Assembly: GCF_027497195.1 (NCBI RefSeq)
Contig: NZ_CP114905.1
Span: forward strand, 4,165,001 to 4,229,000
Direction: 5' to 3'
DNA from: Streptomyces sp. WMMC500
GTDB taxonomy: Bacteria > Actinomycetota > Actinomycetes > Streptomycetales > Streptomycetaceae
DNA length: 64,000 nt
The notes beneath the pieces are model-generated. The model was not told the DNA's origin and searched no databases. It saw only the letters and a program-made list of their open reading frames with translations. The translations under genes were made by a program, and so were the position numbers. Positions 53,770-62,030 of the stretch are shown piece by piece (the first letter of the stretch is position 1; each line of letters begins with the position of its first letter).

Positions 53770-55032
53770 GTGGTGTCGGCTCCAGACCCCACCGGGCGCT
53801 CACTGCTCGTGCTCATCGACCCCGCTGCACGGCGGGCGGACGGGGAAGCCGTAAGGATCGCGAGGGACGTGCTCTCCGCGGCGGCGGCCACGAAGATCTG
53901 CCTGCCGGAGAGCGCGCCGGAACTGGCCCGCGCCCTGGCCCGCCGGGGCGCCCGGCGGCCGGTGGTCATCGGTGACGACCGGGCGTTCCTGAGGGTGGTG
54001 GGCGAGCTGCGCCGCCAGGAGACGCTGGCGGACGCCCCGTTGGCGCTGGTCCCGGTCGGCACCGCGCGGACGCTGGCGGCGACGCTGGGGGTGCCGACGG
54101 GCACGGTGGACGCGGCCCGGACGGTGCTGGACGGCGAGGAGCGGCGGCTGGGGCTGCTCGTGGACGACCGCGGCGGGGTGGTGCTCGACGCGTTGCGCCT
54201 GCCGGCGCAGGGCCTGCCGGCGGAGGAGGCGGCCCCGGGCGGCCCGGGTGGCCCGGGCGCGCCCGAACCCGCGGGCGCACCGGGACCGGCGGATGCCCAC
54301 AGGCCGGCGGACGACCACCGGACAGGACCCGGCCCCCGGACGCCGGGCGGTGCCGGACTGCCGGAAGGCGCCGGTACGCCGGGCGGGGCACCGGGCGGCA
54401 CCCCGCTCGGCGGCCTCGCGGGGCTGACGCAGCGGGTGGGCCCGGCGGCGGGCGGCGGCGCCCGCAAGTGGACCCCGGCGGCGGGCCTGCGCGCGCTCGC
54501 GGCGCGGGCCGTGGCGGCGCGGGCGGCGGGCCAGCGGAACGAGGGCGTGCGCGAGCCGGCCCCGCCGCCGGTGGTCACCCAGTGGGGCGCGGAGGACGCG
54601 ACGGGCGGCTGGGAGTCGGGCGGCGCGGACGGAACGGCGCGGACGCCGCCGGGCGGTCACGGCACGGAGGAGGCCGACGGCGCGGGGTGGGCGCCGGCCC
54701 CGTACGACGAGGACACCGCGGAGGACGAAGCCGACCCGGCCCCGGAGAACGGCTTCCGCCTGCGCGTCGAGGCGGACGGTGTGCTGCTGGCGGACCTGGA
54801 CGGCCGGGCGGCGCAGGTCAGGGTCGTCACCGACCCGACGAGCGGGCTGGCCCGGGTGGTGATCCGCCCCCGCGGCCCCGGCGACCCGCTGCACACGGAG
54901 GCCCGGAGCGTACGGGTCTGGGGCAGCGACTTCCGCTACCGCGCCGACGCCCTCCTCAGCCCCCCGGTCCGCCAGCGCACCTGGACCGCCCACCCCAACG
55001 CCTGGAGCCTGATCACCGCCCCGACCCGGTGA
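53770..55032 (+). CDS. Diacylglycerol-kinase-like protein
   Basis: A 420-residue protein. The first 130 residues resemble the catalytic domain of diacylglycerol kinases ([48 protein letters not shown]), but the family's GGDGT is replaced by a GDDRA turn and GTGND by GTART, so catalysis is doubtful. A disordered, Gly/Ala/Pro-rich middle (about 155-325) follows, then a C-terminal beta domain like the second DAGK domain ([16 protein letters not shown]). GGAAGGA lies 2 nt before the GTG. A position next to purA is common in Streptomyces. Confidence 0.75.
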   Translation: MVSAPDPTGRSLLVLIDPAARRADGEAVRIARDVLSAAAATKICLPESAPELARALARRGARRPVVIGDDRAFLRVVGELRRQETLADAPLALVPVGTARTLAATLGVPTGTVDAARTVLDGEERRLGLLVDDRGGVVLDALRLPAQGLPAEEAAPGGPGGPGAPEPAGAPGPADAHRPADDHRTGPGPRTPGGAGLPEGAGTPGGAPGGTPLGGLAGLTQRVGPAAGGGARKWTPAAGLRALAARAVAARAAGQRNEGVREPAPPPVVTQWGAEDATGGWESGGADGTARTPPGGHGTEEADGAGWAPAPYDEDTAEDEADPAPENGFRLRVEADGVLLADLDGRAAQVRVVTDPTSGLARVVIRPRGPGDPLHTEARSVRVWGSDFRYRADALLSPPVRQRTWTAHPNAWSLITAPTR

Positions 55033-55053
55033 CCACGGAAGCACTCCGCAGGC

Positions 55054-55082
55054 TTGACATCCTGAATACCAAAGTATATATC
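55054..55082 (+). promoter_or_regulatory. vapBC promoter and operator
   Basis: TTGACA (55054-55059), 17 bp, TATATC (55077-55082) is the best consensus promoter in the window. ATAC-CAAA-GTAT (55066-55077) is an inverted repeat touching the -10 and is the likely VapB operator. Confidence 0.75.
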
Positions 55083-55104
55083 CCGCACGCGGAGGGTGAC
55101 GCCC

Positions 55105-55350
55105 ATGACTCGGACCGTGATCGACGTCGATGACGAGGCCCTTACCGAGGCCGCGCGTTACCTGGGAACGAGCACGAAGAAGGACACCGTCAACGCCGCA
55201 CTTCGGGAGATCAACGACCGGCGGCGGCGTGCCGCAGCGATCGAACGCATGCGGCAGATGGTCGCTGACGGCAGGGTCGACCTCGACCTCATCGACGAGA
55301 ACGCCACCACCTCGGACCCGACTGGTCAGGACCCGGCGGACGCAGCGTGA
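55105..55350 (+). CDS. vapB: VapB-type antitoxin
   Basis: An 81-residue antitoxin. The N-terminus TRTVIDVDDEALTEAARYLG followed by STKKDTVNAALREI is a ribbon-helix-helix domain that should bind the operator upstream. The C-terminal part is acidic, as expected for the toxin-binding tail. ATG 55105 has GGAGGG about 9 nt upstream. It overlaps vapC by 4 bp. Confidence 0.88.
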   Translation: MTRTVIDVDDEALTEAARYLGTSTKKDTVNAALREINDRRRRAAAIERMRQMVADGRVDLDLIDENATTSDPTGQDPADAA

Positions 55351-55748
55351 GGGAGGGGTTCCTCGCCGACACGTCCGCACTCGTCCGCTTCTACCGTCGC
55401 CAGACCTCGCCCGGGTGGGACGAGACGGTCACGGCGGGGCTGGTCGGCTTGTGCGAGCCGGTTCGCCAGGAGTATCTGCGCGCTGTCGGTGGCCGACCCG
55501 ACTTCTACGACGCCGACGCTGTGCTGCACGAGACCTTTCCCTACTACAGCGTGCCCGACGACGCCTGGCAGCAGTCCGCCCGGGTACAGCGGCACCTGGC
55601 CGATCGCGGTTGGCACCAGTCGGCCAGCCCGGTGGACCTGATCGTGGCGGTGACCGCCGCACACCACACACTCACCGTTCTGCACGCCGACCGCGACGTC
55701 GAGTGCATCATCCGCATCATCGGCCAGACTGCCCGCCGAATCGACTGA
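55347..55748 (+). CDS. vapC: VapC-type PIN-domain toxin ribonuclease
   Basis: A 133-residue PIN-domain RNase. The acidic metal-binding residues are visible: D8 in FLADTSA, E42 in RQEYL, D97 in PVDLIVA and D115 in HADRD. VapC toxins cut tRNA or rRNA when VapB is degraded. The GTG start overlaps the vapB stop (GTGA), so the pair is translated together. It seems intact. Confidence 0.9.
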   Translation: MREGFLADTSALVRFYRRQTSPGWDETVTAGLVGLCEPVRQEYLRAVGGRPDFYDADAVLHETFPYYSVPDDAWQQSARVQRHLADRGWHQSASPVDLIVAVTAAHHTLTVLHADRDVECIIRIIGQTARRID

Positions 55749-55812
55749 CCGCCCACAGTGCCGTCCCCCACTTCCCGCGGGGGACGGCGATATCAGGGGT
55801 GGTGCGGCGGTG

Positions 55813-56052
55813 TCAGATGTCGAACCGGCCGTCCCGCAGGTCGGCGACGAAGGAGGCGAACGCCTCCGGCGTGAACAGCAGCGCCGGGCCGTCGGGGTCC
55901 TTGGAGTCCCGGACGGCGACGCCGTTGTGGAGGGTCCGGGTCAGGTCGGCGGCCTCGACGCAGTTGGTGCCGTTGTCGCTGTAGGAGGACTTGACCCAGA
56001 CGGCAACCCCGGCGAGTACAGGTGCGGTCATGTTGGGCATGTCTTCGCTCAT
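55813..56052 (-). CDS. DUF397 protein (intact whiJ-like cassette)
   Basis: A 79-residue DUF397 protein: VWVKSSYSDNGTNCVEAAD, VAVRDSKDPDGPALLFTPEAF, ASFVADLRDG. Its ATG overlaps the stop of the XRE/DUF5753 gene by 4 bp. In whiJ-type clusters the small protein works with the regulator; the exact mechanism is not settled. Confidence 0.92.
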   Translation of the reverse strand: MSEDMPNMTAPVLAGVAVWVKSSYSDNGTNCVEAADLTRTLHNGVAVRDSKDPDGPALLFTPEAFASFVADLRDGRFDI

Positions 56053-56921
56053 TCCGTGATCTCTCGTGATAGTCGGTGCAGGAACTTCGGGGTGTCCTCC
56101 GGAGGCAGCGCAGATCGTGACAGCGCCTCGAACTGCCTTGAGAACCGCCCGACTTCTCGGCGCTTGTCTGAGATGGACGATGTCCCGAATGCGGTGTCCA
56201 CCTGGACCGTCGTCGGCAGGTTGTCACCGAGGAGCAGAATGCTGAAGTCGTGCACGAACAAATGGCCCTGCATGGTCTGAGGCAGCACCTGCACGGTTAC
56301 GTTGTCGAGTGCCCCCAGTTTGGCGATCTCGTCGTACTGCTCTCGCATCACGTCGCTGTCGCCGACGATGTGGCGAAGTGCAGGTTCGTACATGATCGCC
56401 CACAGCCTCAGCGGATCCTCATCCCGAACCAGAGCCTCCTTCCGCCTCATTCGCACGCGCACGCTCTCATCGACGAACTCACTCGTGGTCTCATCCGTCA
56501 CCTTGGCGCTCTCATGCCGCGTGCGCGCGTACGCCTCTGTCTGCAACAGCCCCAGGACAATGGTCGGGTGGTAGCCGCGGATCTCGTGGGCCGCTGCCTC
56601 GATCCCCAGAAACCGCGGCATACCCGCGCTCATGTTCGCGGCGCTCGGTGTCCACCACTCCCGGCTGGCGGCGTCCCGCTGAGTCGCGACCAGTCGATCG
56701 ACTTCCTCCTCGTCGGTGACGCCGTATCGGTCGAGGAGTTTGCGCAGGTCGCCCGCGCTTCGTAGGTCTTGCAGTCCGGTCTCGACCCGTTGCAGCTTGG
56801 TGTCGCTGAACGACATCCCCTGCACGGCCTCTTCGATGCTGAGCCGAGCCGCCTTCCGCAGCTCGCGCAGTTCATGACCGAGCGCGATCCGGCGGGCTGT
56901 TGGTCTGTGGGGGGCTGCCAT
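56049..56921 (-). CDS. XRE/DUF5753 WhiJ-like regulator
   Basis: A 290-residue regulator. The N-terminal XRE helix-turn-helix (about 12-75) reads LGHELRELRKAARLSIEEAV, FSDTKLQRVETG; the rest is the DUF5753 domain (GLLQTEAYARTRH, REQYDEIAKLG, VTVQVLP). The ATG at 56921 has AAAGG 7 nt upstream. The divergent ATPase gene and the coupled DUF397 gene complete the cassette. Relatives control the start of sporulation or antibiotic production in S. coelicolor. The decayed copy at 38107-39131 has the same order. Confidence 0.93.
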   Translation of the reverse strand: MAAPHRPTARRIALGHELRELRKAARLSIEEAVQGMSFSDTKLQRVETGLQDLRSAGDLRKLLDRYGVTDEEEVDRLVATQRDAASREWWTPSAANMSAGMPRFLGIEAAAHEIRGYHPTIVLGLLQTEAYARTRHESAKVTDETTSEFVDESVRVRMRRKEALVRDEDPLRLWAIMYEPALRHIVGDSDVMREQYDEIAKLGALDNVTVQVLPQTMQGHLFVHDFSILLLGDNLPTTVQVDTAFGTSSISDKRREVGRFSRQFEALSRSALPPEDTPKFLHRLSREITE

Positions 56922-57123
56922 GTGCTTGCCTTTCTGGCGCAACTGTTCGCGCTTTACGGCGATTTGGGCAGCATGACACACCAACCACCCTCCGCACCAG
57001 CAGATGCGTCTGACATGGCATGTGCCACTTCCTACGCAACGAGTGACCCGGTGCAGATTCTCTTGCGTGTTCGATAAACCCACCGGCACGGTGATGCCAA
57101 GCCTGAGACCGGAGGCATTGGCG

Positions 57124-57540
57124 ATGACCGCGAGCACCACAAGTCCCACCCGGCACCCGAGATTCACCCGGACGCTGCCCCGAGCCGCCGAGAGTGCGAA
57201 GGCGGCCCGGGGGCTGATCTGTGCGGCACTGGCGGCGTGGGCCATAGACGATCTCGCCGAGGACGCCGCGCTGGTCGTCTCGGAGCTGGTCGGCAACGCC
57301 GTGGAGCACACCGCCTGCCACCTGATCAAGGTCACGGTCACGCGTACCAGCCCGGAAACCGTGAGGGTGGCCGTGGTGGACAAGTCCCGTACGACGCCGG
57401 CCCGCCGGACACCGGGCGACGACGAGGTGGGCGGGCGCGGCCTCCTCGTCGTGGACGCGCTGACCACGCGCTGGGGAACCGATCCGCTGAACTTCGGCAA
57501 ACGAGTCTGGGGCGACCTCACCCGGCAGCCCGCCGGGTAA
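57124..57540 (+). CDS. HATPase_c_2 anti-sigma-like protein (intact whiJ-like cassette)
   Basis: A 138-residue stand-alone ATPase domain of the RsbW type: ALVVSELVGNAVEHT (N-box), VAVVDKSRT (G1, with DxS in place of DxG), GGRGLLVVDALTTRWG (G2). It should bind and inhibit a sigma factor or phosphorylate an antagonist. ATG 57124 has GGAGG 8 nt upstream; earlier starts (57004, 57094) are less likely. It is divergent from the WhiJ-like gene. Confidence 0.88.
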   Translation: MTASTTSPTRHPRFTRTLPRAAESAKAARGLICAALAAWAIDDLAEDAALVVSELVGNAVEHTACHLIKVTVTRTSPETVRVAVVDKSRTTPARRTPGDDEVGGRGLLVVDALTTRWGTDPLNFGKRVWGDLTRQPAG

Positions 57541-57731
57541 CCGCACGCGCATCGGCCCCGGCCTCGGGCCGACTCCGCAGCCGGGCTGGAGCCGTCAGCT
57601 GTTTCGGCCGCCCGGCTGGTCCTGCCGAGAATCCGACTGGCTTGCGACCAGCCATCAAATGAAATTCCACTTGCCTCAAGAGGCGATAGCGGGCTGGAAA
57701 TCGACGGTGGTGCCCCAGCGCCCACACTCGA

Positions 57732-57737
57732 TAGCGT
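57732..57737 (+). promoter_or_regulatory. -10 box of the secreted-protein locus
   Basis: TAGCGT lies 40 nt before the GTG of the first lipoprotein gene, inside CGATAGCG, which also occurs 45 bp upstream (57684-57691). This is the only promoter-like element in the 237-bp gap; the rest shows nothing. Confidence 0.4.
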
Positions 57738-57777
57738 CAGATCACAAGCATCTTCCCTTCACCACCCGGAGTTGACT

Positions 57778-58509
57778 GTGACTGGCCGCCCTCTCTCCCC
57801 CGCCACGGCGACCGTTGCCGGTACCGAGCCCACCCCCGGTTGCGGGAGACGAGCGCGATCCGGGGCAGTGCCCCGACGCAGGGCATCCACCGGTGCACTC
57901 GCCATCGCGGCGCTGCTGCTGCTCACGGCATGCGGCGGAAGCGACAACGAGGACGGCGACGACAAGATCACCGGATCGAAGCCGTCGTCCACACCCTCCG
58001 AGCCACCGACAGAGGCGGAGGCTTCAGGCCGGCCGGAGATCAAGCTGCCGGACGACGCGAAAAACGTCTTCGAGGACACCGAGACCGGGGACCCGAAGAA
58101 GGACGCGGTCCTCGCGGACAACGCGGAGCGGATCAACTCGATCGACGATGCCATCTTCCAGGGGAAGGAGGAGACCGAGGGACTCAGGTTCTACAGCAGC
58201 GGGGTAGCCCTGGCGTCCGCTGCGGAGTTCATCAGGGGATGGGTTGAGGTGGGCGACACGTGGGTGGGAGTGACCCGGTACTTCGATCGTGAAGTTACAT
58301 TCCGGGATGACGGTGCCGCTGCTGTGCTCTATTGCGCAGACGAAAGCGAGGCGTTCGTAAAGGACGGTAAGACCGGCGAGGTTGACCGCTCGCCTGCTAC
58401 CAAGGATGCCTACGTGTTCTATAACACAAGACTCGAGAAAAATGACAAAGGCGTCTGGCAGACTGTAAACGTGCTCTCGGAGCGGGGGGCACAGCAATGC
58501 CAGCCTTAA
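57778..58509 (+). CDS. Lipoprotein, first gene of secreted-protein locus
   Basis: A 243-residue lipoprotein. A long N-region with many Arg precedes the hydrophobic stretch LAIAALLLLTAC, so Cys52 should be lipidated. An acidic linker (SDNEDGDDK) follows, then a mixed alpha/beta domain (GVALASAAEFIRGWVEVGDT; VTRYFDREVTFRDDGAAAVL). No known family. The GTG at 57778 has CGGAG 6 nt upstream. The end overlaps the next gene by 13 bp, indicating coupling. GC content falls in its last third. Confidence 0.8.
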   Translation: MTGRPLSPATATVAGTEPTPGCGRRARSGAVPRRRASTGALAIAALLLLTACGGSDNEDGDDKITGSKPSSTPSEPPTEAEASGRPEIKLPDDAKNVFEDTETGDPKKDAVLADNAERINSIDDAIFQGKEETEGLRFYSSGVALASAAEFIRGWVEVGDTWVGVTRYFDREVTFRDDGAAAVLYCADESEAFVKDGKTGEVDRSPATKDAYVFYNTRLEKNDKGVWQTVNVLSERGAQQCQP

Positions 58510-59543
58510 GGCGGCAACTCGGCGCGTTAGCCGTTGTTTCAGCAATCGCCACATTAGCACTCTTACCAAACGTGGCCCACGCCGAGAAGGGCAAACACAG
58601 CACTGAATCGTCGGTCACGGAGGAGGCCAAATCCGGAAATGGTCAGATCTCCGCAACGGCCGGTGCCGAGGTTACCTACGCGCACTCTGTTGGTAGCGGT
58701 GGAGAGGGCTCAGGTTCGCTAGCTCCGACGGGAGATTGGGCGCCTCCCGCATGCTGGTACGCGCCAAAATGGACGGCGGAGGAAGCTGCGCAGACTCGAC
58801 TCGACGGCATGGTCGATATGAGTCCGCAGCACGATGCAACAAACGCGGAGTCGATGAAGGATAAGTACGTAAACGGAAAGCACGGAGCTTTCAACGTCGA
58901 GAAGAGCGACGAAGGTTACTGGTGGGGTGCGTACAAGAACCCTGCCCGAGCGAGCGATCCAGCCGCCGCAGATTGCGGCGAGATGCCGTTCTGGGTTGAC
59001 ACCGGTGACGATCCCCCGGCCGAGATCGAGAACACCATCACGCCCGAGATCCTGGCCCAACTCGCCTACGACGAAATCCAGATCCCCGAGGGCACCGCAA
59101 CCCTCCAGCCCGCCGACGACAAGCAAGTCGTGAACCTGCCCACCTGGGTCTCGCTGGACGAAGCGACGTTCCACCCGGTGTCGGCGACCGCCTCCGTCGA
59201 CGTGCTGGGCATCTCCGCCACCACCACCGCCCGGCCCACCGGCGTACACATCGATCCTGGCACTGACGACGCGATCACCTACCCGGAGTCAGGCGAGTGT
59301 CCCCTCGGCGACGACGGCGGCATCGGCCAGAAGCGTCCCGCCGGGGCCGAGGGTCCGCCCCCGTGCGGTGTGGAGTACCTGCGCTCCTCCGAGGCCACCG
59401 GTCCGTACCCCTTCCGGGCCACCGTCACCTGGGGGGTCAGTTGGACCGGGACCAACCACCCCGACCCCACCGAACTCCCCTCAGGGACGTTCGGCACGCC
59501 GCAGGACGTCACCGTCAACGAGATCCAGTCCGTCGTCCGCTGA
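58497..59543 (+). CDS. Secreted protein with four TTA codons in the signal peptide
   Basis: A 348-residue protein with a Sec signal peptide cut after NVAHA (residue 29). Four Leu codons of the first 23 are TTA (58506, 58527, 58554, 58563), the codon read only by the bldA tRNA. The mature part has a WYAPKWTAEEAAQT segment, several Trp/Tyr and four Cys, and beta-rich ends (ATVTWGVSWTGT). No family recognised. It overlaps the lipoprotein gene. Base composition is low in GC up to about 58950 and normal after, which suggests the gene is a mosaic. Confidence 0.85.
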   Translation: MPALRRQLGALAVVSAIATLALLPNVAHAEKGKHSTESSVTEEAKSGNGQISATAGAEVTYAHSVGSGGEGSGSLAPTGDWAPPACWYAPKWTAEEAAQTRLDGMVDMSPQHDATNAESMKDKYVNGKHGAFNVEKSDEGYWWGAYKNPARASDPAAADCGEMPFWVDTGDDPPAEIENTITPEILAQLAYDEIQIPEGTATLQPADDKQVVNLPTWVSLDEATFHPVSATASVDVLGISATTTARPTGVHIDPGTDDAITYPESGECPLGDDGGIGQKRPAGAEGPPPCGVEYLRSSEATGPYPFRATVTWGVSWTGTNHPDPTELPSGTFGTPQDVTVNEIQSVVR

Positions 59544-59616
59544 CCGCGGCACGGGCACCGGTCCTGACCAGCCCGCACAAACCACAGCGGCTGGACCAGG
59601 CCGCGGGAGGAAAACC

Positions 59617-59931
59617 ATGGGTGACTTATACGTCGACGGCGAGATGCTCGATCGCACCCGGCACGACCTCATGCACATCGTGAAGGTGCTGAAGAAGCCC
59701 GGCGAGGAGATGGAGCAGCTCGACGGCTCGGACATGGGGGTGGAGAAGCTCGCCTCGCGGATGGACGACTTCGGTGACGAGTGGTCCTACGGCATCAAGC
59801 AGCTCACCAAGTTCTCCGACCGAGCGGCCGACGCACTGCTGGAGATCAAAAAGTCCTTCGCCGGCCTGGACGAAGACCTCGCCCAGGCGCTGCGCGAAGG
59901 CGGCAAGTCCGGGGGGTCGAAGTCCGCATGA
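59617..59931 (+). CDS. WXG100-like small protein
   Basis: A 104-residue all-helical protein, two long helices around W56-S-Y-G59, close to the WXG turn of type VII secretion substrates (a WxxG variant). GGGAGGA lies 5 nt before the ATG. It overlaps the next gene by 4 bp (ATGA), as expected for partners that pair before export. No C-terminal YxxxD signal is seen. Confidence 0.8.
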   Translation: MGDLYVDGEMLDRTRHDLMHIVKVLKKPGEEMEQLDGSDMGVEKLASRMDDFGDEWSYGIKQLTKFSDRAADALLEIKKSFAGLDEDLAQALREGGKSGGSKSA

Positions 59932-61322
59932 CGTCGTGGCACCAGCTCGGCCCCGGACACACGGAAGAGGCCAGGGCCCGCTTTCCCGCGATCGGGTTCG
60001 ACCCGTGCCCCGGCGACCAGCGTGCCGCCGAACACGTCGCGGGCGTCGTCCGTCGCGCGGCCCGCTCGCTGGACGAGATATCGCAGGTGCTCAACGGCCG
60101 CGGCGACGGCGAGTGGCGGGGCAAGGCCGCGGAGGAGTTCCGCCGCCAGTTCAACGACGACTTCAGACCGAAGATCGACAAAGCCCGCGACTCGTTCGCC
60201 CGGTCGGCCGCCGCGCTGGAGGAATGGGCCGCGTACATGCCGCCCCAGCAGTTGCAGGCCCGCGCACTCGAAGACGAGGCGGGCGCGGCGAAGTCCCGGG
60301 CTGAGAACGCGAAGACCCACCTGGCGGGACTGCCTCCCGAACCCGAGTGGCACGACGTCCCCACGAACGACCGCGAGGAGCGCGAGGCCAAGCAGGACGC
60401 GAAGGATCGCTCCCGGGCGGAGACTGCCGTCAGCAACGCGGAGAGCGCCCTCGAACAGATCCGGGAACGCGCCGCAAGGCTGGCCGACCGCTACCGGTCA
60501 CAGGGCGAGGACATCGCCGAACGCCTGAAACGAGCCATGGACATCGCCCCGAACGAACCGGGCCTCTTCGACAAGATCGGGGAAGCAATAGGCGCGGCGG
60601 TCGGCTCGCTGACCGAGCTGGTGGACGGCGTCCTTGAAGATATCACCGCGATGCTGGAAGAACTCGCGCCATTGCTCTCGTTCATCTCCACACTCGCCGG
60701 AATCACAGGCACGCTTCTCGGTTTGCTCTCGCTGATCCCTGGGCTGCAGTTCCTCGCCGCACCTGCTCTCATACTCGGAGGTGTTGCGCTGCTGACTTCA
60801 TACCTGGCCGCGGTAGGGACTACGGGCAGCTTCCTCCAGGCCCTCAAAGATCCCACCGTGATCATCAACGCTGTCACACTTGCGCTGGGCCTCGGGGCAT
60901 TCGGTGCCGGCCTGAAATTGATGAGAGTTGCCGGCGTTTCCAAGTCATATTCACAACTCATCGCGAACGCATCGAGAATCAAGCCTGGATTGCCTTCCTA
61001 CCCGAGCTATTTCAGGCTTGTGCTTGCAGGAGGTAGAACCAGGTCCCTCACCGAGTTTGGCTGGCAGATGACACGCTTCACCACCACATGGCAAAGCAAC
61101 GCCATGGGGCTCTTCCCAGGGGGGACATTCGAGGCGTTCACGGACACCAGGGATTGGCTTCTCTATGGCGGAGACCGTCCGACTCAATTTTTCCCCGACA
61201 AGGATGTGAGGCGGTCTGCAGATGCACTGCAAGAAGGCGTGGGGACGGCCATGGAAGAGGCGACGGAGGTGAGTAACCCACTAGTGCAGCCTCTGCGGAG
61301 ACCGCCTATTGGAATGGAGTGA
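59928..61322 (+). CDS. Large WXG-domain protein, putative secreted effector
   Basis: A 464-residue protein. The N-terminal helical hairpin has a canonical W63-R-G65 turn (GEWRGKAAEEFRRQF). A charged coiled coil follows (about 85-200), then a hydrophobic zone of three or four membrane-like helices (about 230-335; GLLSLIPGLQFLAAPALILGG), then a C-terminal part of 130 residues without known toxin signature. Layout resembles polymorphic WXG/LXG effectors with a translocation region. The C-terminal half is coded by lower-GC DNA, a sign of domain exchange. No EccC/EccD secretion gene lies in the window. Confidence 0.8.
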   Translation: MTSWHQLGPGHTEEARARFPAIGFDPCPGDQRAAEHVAGVVRRAARSLDEISQVLNGRGDGEWRGKAAEEFRRQFNDDFRPKIDKARDSFARSAAALEEWAAYMPPQQLQARALEDEAGAAKSRAENAKTHLAGLPPEPEWHDVPTNDREEREAKQDAKDRSRAETAVSNAESALEQIRERAARLADRYRSQGEDIAERLKRAMDIAPNEPGLFDKIGEAIGAAVGSLTELVDGVLEDITAMLEELAPLLSFISTLAGITGTLLGLLSLIPGLQFLAAPALILGGVALLTSYLAAVGTTGSFLQALKDPTVIINAVTLALGLGAFGAGLKLMRVAGVSKSYSQLIANASRIKPGLPSYPSYFRLVLAGGRTRSLTEFGWQMTRFTTTWQSNAMGLFPGGTFEAFTDTRDWLLYGGDRPTQFFPDKDVRRSADALQEGVGTAMEEATEVSNPLVQPLRRPPIGME

Positions 61323-61325
61323 ACG

Positions 61326-62030
61326 ATGCGGGATTATGCCCACTACGGCGAACAAGTTGACGGGTCAGGTCGAGTCGCTCTTTATGTACCGCAGGATTGG
61401 TTCGACCTCCTCGCAGATGGGGGAGATCCTGAGACCGTTGAGCGTCGCTTCCGAGAACTGATCGACAGCAGCTACCCGCACGAGAACAGCCAGGTGCGAA
61501 GAGATTTCATCGAAGCGCTGCTGTACTGGCGCACATCGATGCTTCACCGAGGAATGATCTCGCAGGGCATCATAACTGTTCCTGAAGATGTTGAGAATGG
61601 ACCCGCCACGTGGCAGATCAGCACTGGTGTTGTTGAAGTGCCCCCAACTTCTGCGGACATAAACCTCACCGCGCTGATGGAACGGCAATTGGGCAGTCGG
61701 CTGCACGATCGGGAGGTCTTTCTGGAATCTTTCCCAACTGAGATGGGGCTGGGATTCGGTGTCATCTCACAGCCCGAGTTCTCGCGCAACGGGCGATTTG
61801 ATGCATTCCCACCGCTGCGAGATCCCTCCACCCTCGCAACCCATAAGTCCGAGCAAGTGCGTATCGGCCTAGCAGTCGTTTTGGCGACGCCGCCGGAGGG
61901 TGGCCTCGGTCTCCTCGTGATGGGATACTTTCTCGACCCAGAGCAGGTACTTCCGCTGGCAGCGGTCGTCGCGACCATCGGGGGAAATTCGTACTTCGTG
62001 GAGGGACTCGATCCCGACGAGAAGATGTGA
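61326..62030 (+). CDS. Hypothetical protein, possible partner of the WXG effector
   Basis: A 234-residue soluble, acidic protein (YGEQVDGSGRVALYVPQDWF; LASP-type beta strands ending VGL-free, ATIGGNSYFVEGL). No family recognised. GGAGTGA lies just upstream of the ATG, 3 bp after the effector stop, and it overlaps the next gene by 4 bp. Position and size would suit an immunity or chaperone protein; nothing in the sequence proves it. GC content is clearly below that of the window. Confidence 0.75.
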   Translation: MRDYAHYGEQVDGSGRVALYVPQDWFDLLADGGDPETVERRFRELIDSSYPHENSQVRRDFIEALLYWRTSMLHRGMISQGIITVPEDVENGPATWQISTGVVEVPPTSADINLTALMERQLGSRLHDREVFLESFPTEMGLGFGVISQPEFSRNGRFDAFPPLRDPSTLATHKSEQVRIGLAVVLATPPEGGLGLLVMGYFLDPEQVLPLAAVVATIGGNSYFVEGLDPDEKM

